From Larix kaempferi (taxonomy: Eukaryota; Streptophyta; Pinopsida; Pinales; Pinaceae), in contig BSBM01000877.1 of the NCBI GenBank assembly GCA_027924585.1, positions 2,481,501-2,545,500 on the forward strand: DNA of 64,000 nucleotides, written 5' to 3'. Positions 23,101 to 33,749 of the stretch are shown here, piece by piece. A program made the position numbers and the translations under genes. Under the pieces are notes generated by a model. That model was given only the letters and a program-made list of their open reading frames with translations. It had not been told where the DNA came from and searched no databases. The number at the start of each line of letters is the position of its first letter. The first letter of the stretch is position 1.

Positions 23101-23314
23101 GCAAGAGGTTTCTCTTAGATTTTTTCTCCCCTTGATTGGAAACAGTATGATAAGAGAGGCACAGCTTTGGGTGAATTATATAGCCAAGGTAGACAGAACA
23201 CAAGCAACAAACCAAGTATCAACTTCAGCAACCCCAGCAACACCAACAGTTCTAGTAGTGACGCCAGCTGTAGCAGAAGTCCCAGACCCAACAGTGATTC
23301 CCATTCGAGAATAG
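20111..23314 (+). pseudogene. ORFx copy 2: 1,067-codon retroelement ORF with globular N-terminus and long coiled coil
   Basis: One frame (codons starting at positions 2 mod 3) spans 3,204 bp from ATG at 20111 to TAG at 23312 without any frameshift. Premature stops interrupt it at 20258, 20360, 20495, 21215, 22022, 22163, 22181 and 22823. Residues 1-400 are globular (starts MPKGGKRKLKATGSG; contains FHPSYIAAVYKLPRAHQ, RPPFIMIALMLSIIFGRPDG and KSPYILPRYATDYIVHKEAV). About 470-590 is an extreme E/K/R/Q charged helix (RVQEKERIRLEEIAKQEEDE). About 600-640 holds LSIRDLPLVPFTPSKNSTV. About 700-900 is coiled coil. The end is Thr/Ala/Pro-rich. I do not recognise a family and see no signal peptide or clear membrane anchor, so it does not look like an envelope protein. 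It lies downstream of integrase, in sense orientation, and just upstream of the right LTR. Confidence 0.75.
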
Positions 23315-23425
23315 TCCATTTTATTATATATATGCTAAAGTGGCTAGCACATCTTCTTGGACTTTGTATATCTTTAGAATATTAAAATGACATCTGGAAT
23401 TTATTCCCCGTTCTTTTTGCAATAT

Positions 23426-24209
23426 TGTTGGGGATTTTTATTTATTTTCGTAAATTAAGCGCTACATGACAAATTAGAGGAATGTGAAAAGCTAGGTTAT
23501 AGGTGGCAGCTCTTGGAGCATTTTGTAAAGCTATATATAGCTAGTTAGAGAAGAAGTAAAAGACTTTTGGTAGGTGAAAGAATTTCTTCTTGTGTATGAG
23601 AACAACTTCATCTACATGAATAGAGAAACGATTTGGACCTGTGAAAACTGGTGCATTGTTTTGCTTTGAGTTGTGATGAATAATTGCCGAACTACTTTGA
23701 CAGTTTATATATACATTCAGTGAGATCTTTCTTGGCTTATGTGAATTAATTCTATGCTGTGAATGATTTTACTTCTTGGCAAAATTTATGTACCTTATGA
23801 GTGATAGAATGTTTTAATATAATTAGAGCTATCTTTGATATCATTTATATTCTACTGAAAATGCATTTATGGGATTAAATGGCTATCTGTTTCAATCTTT
23901 AAAGGTTACTTTTAGTTTATTGCTCATAATTTAAAGTTATGCTCCTTGCAAGGATAGGTTAATAGCTTAGAACATATTTGTTTAACGCATGCATTTAATT
24001 TAGGGCATATGCATATCATCTTAAATATAAAATATATAAATGGTGGATTGGGCCACAACCGATAAAATAAACAAATCTTTAAAACTCACACGGTAGCCGG
24101 ACCGTTAACCGGATGGATTCCCCACACCAAACGGTGAGAGATCTAATTGGGCTTGCTTACCGAGGAGAATCCCTTGCTGATTGATGCTACGATTTTCGAG
24201 GCATCAACA
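23426..24209 (+). repeat. Gypsy LTR (candidate 784 bp), right copy
   Basis: Matches 10465-11248 almost base for base, including the TATA box near 23532 and the end ggcatcaaca. After 24209 the copies diverge completely: the left copy continues with the PBS, the right copy with unrelated ggaacctatgaac. That is the behaviour of a 3' LTR reaching flanking DNA. Confidence 0.65.
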
Positions 24210-24210
24210 G

Positions 24211-26810
24211 GAACCTATGAACACAACCATTTTTAATTTAAAAATATGTGTTCACATTAACAAGGAGCTACATAAATTAATTCAAATTGTTGGAATCAAT
24301 TTAATTCTGAGAGGGGGGGGGCAAATCAGTATTAGCACATTTATTATCAGTTTTTTACCTTCTTTAACAAATTAGCCTTTACTTAATCTTTATCTTCTAT
24401 TATGCATCAGTAAATAAACATCCATACATATATGCACCACATAAACAACACATAGCACATAGGATTTTTACGTGGAAACTCAAATGGGAGAAAACCATGG
24501 AATGCTTCTTTTTAATGAGAAAGAATACATTCAAGGAAGCACTAACTTCCTTTGTTTACCAACACCAACTAGAAGGAGGAACCAACCCCTTGGTTTTACA
24601 GGCATCGACTTGAAGGAAGCTTTTGTTCCATGTGTTTTCTCCAGCACCAACTGGAAGGAGGCATTGACCCCCTGTCTTCTTTGTTTTACAGGCACCAACT
24701 TGCAGGAAGCTACGAATCCTATTTCCTTGCCCCGTCCGATCGCCCTGATGTCTAATATATCTTACTGTCTTACTGATCTTCAACTCTACACACTTCTTTA
24801 GATCTTCTGATGATAATTCTGTTGTGCGCACCTTCATATGCAGATTGTACTCTGTCACTACGATGCATACATCACTTGAATCCTCAAACTTCTCAACTCA
24901 CACTTATGCTGATGACTTACTTCATGTATTGTGTGCTCTGCTGACTCTGTAGTCTGTGTTTCTCGTTAAACGATCTACTCTTCGTGACTGCAATTGATCA
25001 ACTGATACTGTGCTTTCAATTGATAGTTTGTTGTTTAGAAATGAAGCACTAGTAATAGAAGGAAATACGCACTTTCCAATGTGTCCGATCTATTTAAATG
25101 TTGCAGCTTCTCAGATAATCTGAGACGTCCTATGCATCAAATAATTGGTATGTTAAGTTTAATGCACTTGTCTCAAATCATCTGCATCACAATGCGCCTA
25201 TCAGATCTTGCTGATGTTATGTCATTGCGCATCAGATGGAGATCTCAACTTCGCACAATTTCACTTCTGTTCATATGCATAAGCTAGACATCTGTGCAAT
25301 ATCTGATAAACTTCGACTTTGTCTCTACAACATCTGTGACTAAAACGTCAAACACTTGCGTATACTTCAGTATATCTTCATTTCAGTATTTGCGCATATG
25401 TCACAGTTCTATCGCATCATTCCACGCATCATCAAATCTTCATTGTATGTGCTTATTCGTCTCTTTGCTAGATCATTTAGTTCTTTCCACAAGCCTCTTG
25501 ATCCCCAAAAAAATAAAACTGAAACTTGCACTTGACTCTTATATGCTCTTGCCATGAAGCTTACTTTCAATCTCCAACTTGCATCTCTATTTATACATGT
25601 CTTGCACGGATTGTATCTTCACAAGTTGGTCATGGCATTCTTCTTCCATACTTAATGGATTGTGCATGTGCCACATGCCATCAGCTTCTCTATTGATGTG
25701 TTATCTTTGATATATCAAGCGCCATCAAGGTCCACAACTTAGTGGGACTTCACACCTTGGTGTTGTACCATTGCGCTCTTGATGTACCATTGCCTTACTG
25801 TACGTGCACAATATTCTATTTCATCTTGGTGTGTCCATGACTTGTGTTGTACCAACCCTTATGGGTAATGCACCCTTGATGTTAATACTTTTTGGGATCT
25901 GTGCATACTCCAACTTCTTCTAAGTGGGTCTTTAACCTTTGTCGCTTTATCACTTGTTGGTAATGCGCACTTGGTATATTGATACTTAACGAATTCAGCA
26001 GATACACCAACTTCTATTTTAATAGGTCTTTGACTTCTTCATTGTCATCACGTGTGGGACTTGCGCACCTACTGTACCATCGGCTGTGGAATTTGCTCAT
26101 AAATGGTCTTCAACCACTATACCTGTATAGGAACTTGTGCGCATTCCACTTACTGAAATCATCTTCTGATTGGATATGCTTGCGCACTTTCAGGATTGTC
26201 CAACCAATAAATGCTTTCTCACTTCCAAGTTTTAACCAAGCAACGCTCAGGCTTTCTTGCATACTCATACCATTTGTTCAACCAAATCCTTGGTTGCTTA
26301 AGCACTTGTACCATTGTCCAACCAACTCCTTGACTGCTTGAGCACATGCACCATTGTCCAACCAACTCCTTGGCTACAACCATGTGAATGTATGATTTGG
26401 TGGACTTGATTTTTGCGCAAGGACCAAATGTTGTAGGATACATTACTTGTGTTCCTTCTTGAACTGGATCTTCATGATGTATCTTCTTATGTACTTCTTC
26501 AAACATGTCATGCATGTTGTATCCTTGATACACATCTTTAGATTGAATGCACTTCTAGATATACTCCAAAGTTGCATATATGTTTGTCACCTTCACCACA
26601 TGCGCATATACTTTTGGTATTCATATTTTTCTTCATATTACGCATGTACTGCTTCAAAGTGGATTCCATATACTTCTTCATACTTCTGCAGGAATGTTGT
26701 ATCCACTTTGACATTAATTGACATCAATGAATTAGACTGAATCAATTGACATCCTCTTTGACACTACTTGACAGTCAAACACTTGACATTATATTTAGTT
26801 GACATCAAAG
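24211..26810 (-). other. Degenerate LTR-like region, minus-strand orientation
   Basis: No gene. Read on the minus strand it shows LTR-like parts: TATAAATAG near 25.59 kb, 'ggttttctcccatttgagtttcc' near 24.49 kb (a common copia R/U5 phrase) and 'tttgccccccc' near 24.31 kb. Many 'gcgcac' and 'gttgtacca' phrases recur between 25.7 and 26.5 kb. A possible LTR from about 26.81 down to 24.29 kb is a guess: no PBS or target-site duplication was found. Confidence 0.35.
24560..24715. repeat. Short imperfect minisatellite
   Basis: Three to four variants of 'ttttacaggcaccaacttgaaggaagc / caccaactggaaggaggc' recur at 24565, 24596, 24641 and 24688. The ORF over it is repeat translation. Confidence 0.65.
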
Positions 26811-27407
26811 AAAACCAATGCTCAACACAAATAAACAATGAACAACATCGAGCAATACCTTTAAAACATAAATATGGATATTTAAGAAAATGCACCTCTC
26901 CATGTCCTCGTTCTAAATTTACACTAGAGGAGACTCTAAAATCATGTTCATCAATCTAGAAAAATGTAATCAATGAACATTTATTTAACATTCATTCTTA
27001 TAACAACAAAAATTTATCATAATGAATTAAACAATTATCGATTAAATATAAACACGAACCTCTCCTTTTCTTTCTCTCTCAAGAGATAGGAGGTCAAACC
27101 ATCCTTCATGACATCTCTTGGTATAAACCTTGACATGTTGACGGTTCATAGACTCTACCTCATCATCATTCTATAAACAAAACTTTGATGAGAAATCACT
27201 TGTGCCCTCTCTCAACTCATGCCAACATTAATTCCTACAAACATCGATGTTAAACCATCTACCACAACATCCCTTGCATCTATACCCGACCTGAGATGTA
27301 GCATCCATCTTTGATATTAAAGTGACAACCCTTGGAGAGTGAGATATTAAAGGAGGTGGAGGTTGAGGAAATGTCGGATCTCGAAAGGCACCTCATCAAT
27401 TATACGT

Positions 27408-27930
27408 TCAACCTCTTCCAACCCCATAATATTTGGATGGAAGGCCAGTATAATCTAGCTTCATGTTTTCAAAAAACTTTGCATAAACAAATCTAGCAAA
27501 AGAAATTGGTACCTCATCATTCCACGGAAATATACCATAGGCTGCAAGGAACCGATCATATAAAAAATGTGCAATGTGAGGGTGCTTGAAAGATTGAACT
27601 TTCAACATTTGCTTATCTGGTCCTTATTTACAATTGAACATTGAAATTGCTTGTTGTTTGGTCACCCTCTTCGCAACCTTAAGCCACTTGTTAAGATCCA
27701 TCACCTCTACCTTCCACCTCTACATCAAGTCGATGAAACCGTTTGTAGTTGGCCCAAGAATATGATATACATCAATGAATTTTCCCAAGGAGTGCAAAAC
27801 AATCTACAAACTTTTTCTACTCTTAGTAGGGAGATCCAAACTAGCAAGATCACCCTTCAATTTCTCATGGTGAGAGGTACAACGTTGAAGGGTCAATTGC
27901 TAGACATAATTTTCCCAAGGAAGATTGTCA
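27408..27930 (-). pseudogene. Unrecognised coding remnant with four in-frame stops
   Basis: The minus strand keeps one frame for about 520 bp: DNLPWENYV(stop)QLTLQRCTSHHEKLKG..., then KFIDVYHILGPTTNGFIDLM, KWLKVAKRVTKQQAISMF, and the open part 27608-27408 containing HIAHFLYDRFLAAYGIFPW and FARFVYAKFFENMKLDY. Each stop is a TAG or TAA where Gln, Trp or a similar residue would fit, which suggests a real gene decayed by point mutations. I cannot name the family. A retroelement-borne ORF is possible. Confidence 0.45.
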
Positions 27931-28383
27931 GGTAGATTTGAGAGTTAAGTTGTTATGAGAGTAAAACCCACATATTTTTCAACAATTACCATCTTTGCTC
28001 GACCTTCACCCCTCGCTTGAGAATTGTTAGCATGTTGATCTTCACCCCTAGCCCCATTATGCCCCCCTATTGAAACTCGATCCTCTATATACAAAAACAC
28101 AATTGTGTATAAATACACAAACATATTGAACACATGCATCTACAAAATTATATCAATAGAAGGTGGTCGAGATGAACATTGGCCAAAGGCTGATATGGGA
28201 TAATTCTATGTGGCCATATCATTATCCCTTTTCACCGAATGGTGATCAAATGGCCTCAATCGATCACTATCATGAGATGATTTGTTCAAAGATGCCTCTA
28301 AAAATAAAATATTAAATTAAAAATTTCAATGTTTCATTAAACCCAAATCTACAAATTTCAATGTTTCATTAAACCAAAATCAA

Positions 28384-28764
28384 TTACATGTGCATAAATC
28401 TACATACCATATTCACGATACAATAGGTTGGATTCTCTAGATGAATCCGACAATATCCAATTATCAACACCGATGCATGTTGATCTCGATATCCTTTGTC
28501 AACAAATGGCATCATATCATTGGACTCCCTTGAAAACAATTCCTCGAAGAGCGACCCAATGAATCCTTGGGAAATGACCCCTCTTTTCCATGTAGTGAAC
28601 TTATTGTCTACGACATGAATATTCACATGACAATATGGGCTCATTAAATCTACAAATCTAACATTTTGATTTGAAGATAAAACCATAGAAGATATTTCAC
28701 CATCGTCTTCCTTTGTCTTGTAGCACTCTATCACTTTTGTCATTCCCAAGGTTATGATGGTCAT
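28384..28764 (-). CDS. Hypothetical ORF, 126 codons
   Basis: An open minus-strand frame, MTIITLGMTKVIECYKTKED... to ...CIVNMVCRFMHM, with amino-acid composition plausible for protein (LFEELFSRESNDMMPFVDKG, DQHASVLIIGYCRIHLENP). It lies about 450 bp upstream of the remnant at 27.4-27.9 kb on the same strand and could be another part of the same decayed gene. No domain recognised, and it may not be expressed. Confidence 0.3.
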   Translation of the reverse strand: MTIITLGMTKVIECYKTKEDDGEISSMVLSSNQNVRFVDLMSPYCHVNIHVVDNKFTTWKRGVISQGFIGSLFEELFSRESNDMMPFVDKGYRDQHASVLIIGYCRIHLENPTYCIVNMVCRFMHM

Positions 28765-28789
28765 TTTGCATCATTCTACCATCATATAT

Positions 28790-31480
28790 TTTATTAGTAT
28801 CAAGATCCTACTTGTTATGTGAAAAAACCAATTGTAGTGTTAATATTATGCATTCTTTGTTGGTGGCTTGATGGAATTCTTGCTTGAGGAATAGGCTAAA
28901 AGTAAATAGTGGTTTACTATTGGATTTTAGACATTATGCATAAATTACCCCTTGGTTTGAGAACATATGAATGCTAGGAAATATGTTGGAAATATTATCA
29001 TGATACCTAAGTGGTGAATGAGAAATTGCATGCCCAAGCATGGTTGTATTATGATTATGTTGATTTGTTTAGAAGAATAATAAATGATTTTTTTGTTATC
29101 GGTTTCTAGACTTGACATGTTATTCTAGGAAATAAAGATAGTTAGTCATGTGTAGCGTACTTACACTTATACTAGCCATATTGTATTATGAATATGTTTA
29201 GTCATGTGTGGATGGTATTAAAATAATACAATACATCATTTTTTGAACTTTGATGCACAAATATAGGCTAATGACAAACGATCTTTTAGATCACCTGCTG
29301 ATGCAAGTTAGAATTTCATGTTTTTTTTAATACTGTACTATTTACAAAGGTGTTTGGACTCAAATATTTTTGACTTTGTTTTGAGTCAATAGGCTCTGTG
29401 AAGAGTTGACAGATATATTTTCATGCTGTGACATGAACTCTGTGCTGGTGCAGGGGTATCAAGATCCTATTCATAGTAATGTGTGGTTGGTATAAAATTA
29501 ATACAAGTGACCACATTTTCTAAACTTTAATGCACAAATATCTTGATGAAAAACGATCTATTAGATCATCTTTTGATGCAAGTTATAATTTCATGTTCTA
29601 TTTTTTTTGTTACTATTGTACTATTTACATAGGTGTCTTGACTCAAATATTTTGACTTATTTTTTAGACAATAGGCTCTGTGAAGAGATGGAAATTATGT
29701 TTTCATGCTATGACATGAACTTTGCGCTGGTGCAAGGGTATCTGGATCCTATTTTTTGTTTTCTATGGATATTTAGGCTTTGTTGAAGAGCTTACAAATA
29801 TGTTTTTTTTTAGGAAAAAGCTGTTCAAACCTTTGAATTAAAGATGAATTGTGGGGAAATAAATTTACAATAAAAGGGATGCAGCGATAATAACAAAAAT
29901 AAGTGTATGATTACAATAGGTGTCACAATTAATGTCAAAGTGATGCACCTTAATTGATGTCAAAGTGAGTCAAATAGTTTTGTAAACAAGGAATTTGTAT
30001 GCCTGACTTCATTTAGTTAAACTTAGTGACACATCATATTATTCTCATTTTTGTCTCATGTATGTGTGCAAGCATTCTCTAAAATAAAGCACTATTAATA
30101 TGATGCATTTTAATTAATGAATCAACACAAGAAATAATATTGCAAAATACAACCAGTATCAAAACCATTTCAAACCCATTATACCTATTGAAAATTTCAA
30201 ATCAATTTTCAAGCAGATTTTCATAATGGAACCAATAACTTGGTTGTGCAAACATGGCTTATATTTATAGCAGAAAGATGCCACATAAGCAAATAGATCC
30301 AAGTTTTGGGCGTTTGGAAAATCGACGAAAGAAAGGTTCATGGGTGGACTACGAGTTTCACGATCTATTTCTCACCAAATAGACACCCAAATTCATGATT
30401 TTACATGTAAGTCACGTATTAATGGAAGTGGACGATCCATTTCATATTTATCCATAAATGTGTCCACCACCCCAAAATGGATATCCTTTGTATTTGGTAG
30501 AGGTAGTAGTTACAAAAATGAATCCATAGGTGGTGTAGGTGACAACAATGGGGAAGACCCTCATAGGTCTAAATATGGAAATTGGACATATAACACCCAC
30601 ATTTCCAAAAAGGGAAATGTATGCAAGTAATTGTAATGAGGAAGAAAATGAACCACATGTGGACATGGCTAAATATATGGAGATCGATGATTTGAACAAG
30701 TTTCCAACTTGGGCCCTGGTGAAAATGAAAAGAGAGCATATTAATTGTTGAGGAGATATCACATGGGGAGATGCTACTTCTGAAGATGATTCTATGACCT
30801 TACATCATGCAAGATATGATAAATATTCCTAGATATTGCATTTGGGAAAAATTAAATGGAACATAAAAGGATTCTTGAAAGCCAGAGCATTGAAGTGGAC
30901 ATCAAGGGAAGCCTTCAATAGTTTTGAAGATGCATATAGATACTAGAGATGCATTGGAACATTATGCGAGTGAACAAAAATTGGAAAACATTAGGCTTAG
31001 CAGAAAGGTCTGCCCTGTTCCCCGACCATAGATATGCTATGTAGAGTTTTCTTATCTTGTTTAGAACTTCTTCTGGAATATATGCCAGTGACATCTAATA
31101 GATAGGGATGGCTTCAATGACACTTTTGATGTGTTAGACACCCTACCAAAGAAATCCTTCTATGATACCATATACCAATTTGTTTATTGATCTTGTCAAT
31201 CAATCATTGTTGGATCCTATAATCATTTGCTTTAATAGTATTTGAAACAAGAGTAAGATGGTTTCTCCGAGAAGGGAAGAAAAAGGAGAATCAAAGGTTT
31301 AAGAGTTTTTGGAACTACAAATTTTAAATGATCCAAATCTTGGTTTTTAGTTTCAATGAGTTTGATTTATTTTATTACTTGTCATAGTTTAATGCTCATT
31401 TCACAAATGTATAAATAAACTAAAACTCATAAATGAAAACACATTGAATCTTTACTTTGGAATGCACAACGGAAACTAGG
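28790..31480. other. Non-coding region with a tandem duplication; no gene recognised
   Basis: AT-rich sequence. Short plus-strand ORFs at 30340-30751 overlap in different frames and match nothing I know. The duplication at 29.25-29.74 kb is listed separately. Confidence 0.45.
29245..29745. repeat. About 280-bp diverged tandem duplication
   Basis: Unit 1 starts near 29250 (tgatgcacaaatataggc) and unit 2 near 29528 (taatgcacaaatatcttg). Both run through 'gatcttttagatca', 'actgtactatttaca', 'aataggctctgtgaagag' and 'ctggtgcaagggtatc'. A further short match to the unit end lies at 28.80 kb. Confidence 0.8.
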
Positions 31481-31489
31481 ACCTTAATT

Positions 31490-32800
31490 TTTCTTTCATT
31501 TAAGCATATTAGCACTCCAAACATTACACCATGCATCTCATTCATACTAGGCTTAGTGTTACAAAGGTTATGTGAGACTCTAGTTGTAGAGCACACTAGA
31601 GGGGCCTCAAATAAGATAAGAGGCATAATATAAGTTCATAAATTGATCTTAGATCTCATTACATATTCGCATAACTAGAAAATTTAGGAGCCTCTAATGC
31701 TAATAGAGTTCCCTTCATTTGAAATGTTTGGCTTAACATTTATTGGCTACTCTAATCCACTGCAAATTTAAAATATGTTAAAAAAAATCTAATAACTAAA
31801 CCTGATAGTTAGTCGTGGTTTCTTGGGTTGATTCACCGTAAAAATTGGGGTTTTATCTGGATCGCAGGTCCTATATGAACTATTCAAATCAAAACTAAAA
31901 GGAAAGGCTTGCTTGACGTTGGGAGAGCAAGGCCGATGGAAGAGCGAAAAGCCCTATATGTTTGCACGTTGCATCGAATTATAAAGATCTTAGTAGTTTT
32001 CGAAATAAAGAAAACGTTTTCGGAATTGACCGGAACAACCGGTATGGCTTTTAGATCTTACTTCAGGGAAAGGGAAAATATGTTAAAAAAATATCTAATA
32101 ACTAAACCAGACTATTATATTCAACAGCATAAATCCATCTCTAAGACATCTTTTAAGCCATAGGGATAAAAAGAATTTTAAATACAATCTTCTCCGTGTT
32201 TAAAAGATATTGGGGGTAGATCTAAGTTAGTATATTTTATTATTATTTTTGTTATGTGCAGGATTCTTTCTTCCCCAAAACATCCAAATGGAGGACAACT
32301 CTATTGACAACCACGATATCTATGGATAACCCAACAACCAATCAAGCTAACCTTGTCAATAGAGTTGTCCTCCATTTGGATGTTTTGGGGAAGAAAGAAT
32401 CCAATCAAGCTAACCTTGAAATATTGTGTTCAAACCAATTAAGTTAAACCCATTGGGCTATTTTCCTATGTTAGGGACCTCACCTTTTCTTTCATTTTAA
32501 TTTATTAAACAGTGCAGTCATTACATTACAATACCCATCTCAGGTTCTGCTACATCTTATCCAAATTGGGTGTAGACTACATCAAGAGGGATCTATGATA
32601 AGGGGTATAATGTAAGTTCATGCACCAAGAGGGATCTATGATAAGATAAGCGGCATATATTGGTATTATATCTGACTCCATATTCACATTATTCGAAATT
32701 TAAAGCCTTTAATGTTAAAAAGAGTGACTCTTCATTTGAAGTCACATCCGTTGACTACTCGAATCCACAACAAATTTACAATATGTTAAAAGAAGGTAGT
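31490..32800. repeat. Pair of about 300-bp direct repeats flanking 0.7 kb
   Basis: 31490-31795 and 32490-32800 are diverged copies. Both contain a ctttcatt start, 'gataagataag(a/c)ggcat', a segment about 'cctttaatg(c)t(t)aa..gag..tcttcatttgaa', 'gactactc(g/t)aatcca' and 'aatatgttaaa'. The spacing of about 1.0 kb and a further copy of aaatatgttaaaaaaa at 32.08 kb could reflect a short LTR-like (TRIM-type) element or segmental duplication. No PBS is visible. Confidence 0.5.
32261..32402. repeat. Perfect 50-bp inverted repeat with 42-nt spacer
   Basis: 32261-32310 (starts ggattctttcttccccaaaa) is the exact reverse complement of 32353-32402 (ends ggggaagaaagaatcc). The second arm is bracketed by an 18-bp direct repeat, ccaatcaagctaaccttg, at 32338-32355 and 32401-32418. 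A transcript would fold into a long perfect hairpin. Confidence 0.95.
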
Positions 32801-33434
32801 GGTTACACCACAATATTTTGAAGGTACAATTTACTCTAGCTGTCAAATTCCAAACCAAATTGGAATTATTTAAAAATCCTATTAATTTTTTTTCCAAGGC
32901 ATCCGGATAGAGGATCAGAGAACCTCACAGCAAACTCTGCCTTGAAACAGTCCAAGTCCATTTAGACAGATTTAGCTAACCATCCAATGGATAAATCCAT
33001 GAAAAAATCGCAAATTTCGATTGAAAGCATGATGAATAAAATAGAAATGTCATCCCATCTAGAACAATGAGGGGAAAAATGTTAAAGGACCATAGAACTC
33101 AGTGCACCTGTCAAAGAGAAAATGACTAATACAAATGCATTATTAACAAGCTACCATTTTGATTGAAGCTGCCCAATTGGGCTTCCATAATAACTCATAC
33201 AAAATTCTCCTCACCACCGTGCAAGAAACTTATGATACAAGATGAACTCGGGGTAAAAATCAGATGCCTACATAAATTAATTGTATTTGACACAGATTCT
33301 CTGACCAACTTGAGCATTTGAGTATCATTCTGAGCAATGGCACCTTTCTTGAGAGGTGCCTCTGTAGCTTCCTATATGGAAAATTCAGCAGAAAATTACA
33401 AGACATTCCAATTTCCACTAATGTGTTTCAGACA

Positions 33435-33749
33435 TTATGTCCGTACAGAAAAGGCAATGCTCAGTGAAGGTGGCTGGTGGTCCCGGCAAGCAATGAAAGT
33501 GTGTGCATCATTTTGGACTCGCCAAAGACTACATTTCCAAAGGTCTGCATCTCTGTGATCTCTTAATATAGGCTGCTTTTCAAAATCTACATTCTTCACA
33601 CAATCTTTCCGTACACAATACACCACACCTGGGTCAGGCTCATAGTAGTCTGGAACAATGACACAACCGATAGCTACATAACCTGGTGGGGCACGAGGTG
33701 TCCAGATTGTTAACGGGTCCCTTGTGCCACTATCTGTACTTCGCCATAC
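33435..33749 (-). CDS. VPS13-like terminal exon
   Basis: 105 codons including TAA (33435-33437). Acceptor cttaatag|GTATGG. Encodes VWRSTDSGTRDPLTIWTPRA, GYVAIGCVIVPDYYEPDPG, DLWKCSLWRVQNDAHTFIA and ends SIAFSVRT. Confidence 0.92.
   Translation of the reverse strand, partial: VWRSTDSGTRDPLTIWTPRAPPGYVAIGCVIVPDYYEPDPGVVYCVRKDCVKNVDFEKQPILRDHRDADLWKCSLWRVQNDAHTFIACRDHQPPSLSIAFSVRT

Larger units (their letters stand above)
8625..24209 (+). mobile_element. Tat-like Ty3/gypsy retrotransposon complex
   Basis: Order: ORFx (truncated) - LTR - PBS - gag - PR - aRNH - RT - RNH - INT - non-coding - ORFx (full) - LTR. Blocks 8625-11248 and 21596-24209 are the same 2.6-kb sequence. Either the left ORFx is the tail of an upstream tandem copy sharing the central LTR, or ORFx is part of an unusually long LTR. 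PR through INT share one frame with only stops, so decay is mainly by point mutation. The extra RNase H and the degenerate native RNase H place it with the plant Tat lineage by established family knowledge. Confidence 0.8.

Noticed and set aside
20111-23314. ORFx as a retroviral-type envelope gene because of its position
   Set aside because: No signal peptide, transmembrane anchor or cleavage site is visible; the protein is mostly charged coiled coil.
17513-24209. A 6.7-kb LTR starting TGTTGGTGTAAG at 17513
   Set aside because: Ends TGTTG...CAACA fit, but there is no purine tract before 17513 and the phrase resembles ordinary 3' pol flank; kept only as a possibility under the LTR question.
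31890-32080. Higher-GC segment (ttgggagagcaaggccgatgg...) as an organelle DNA insertion
   Set aside because: The style is suggestive, but I could not match it to any plastid or mitochondrial gene from the sequence alone.
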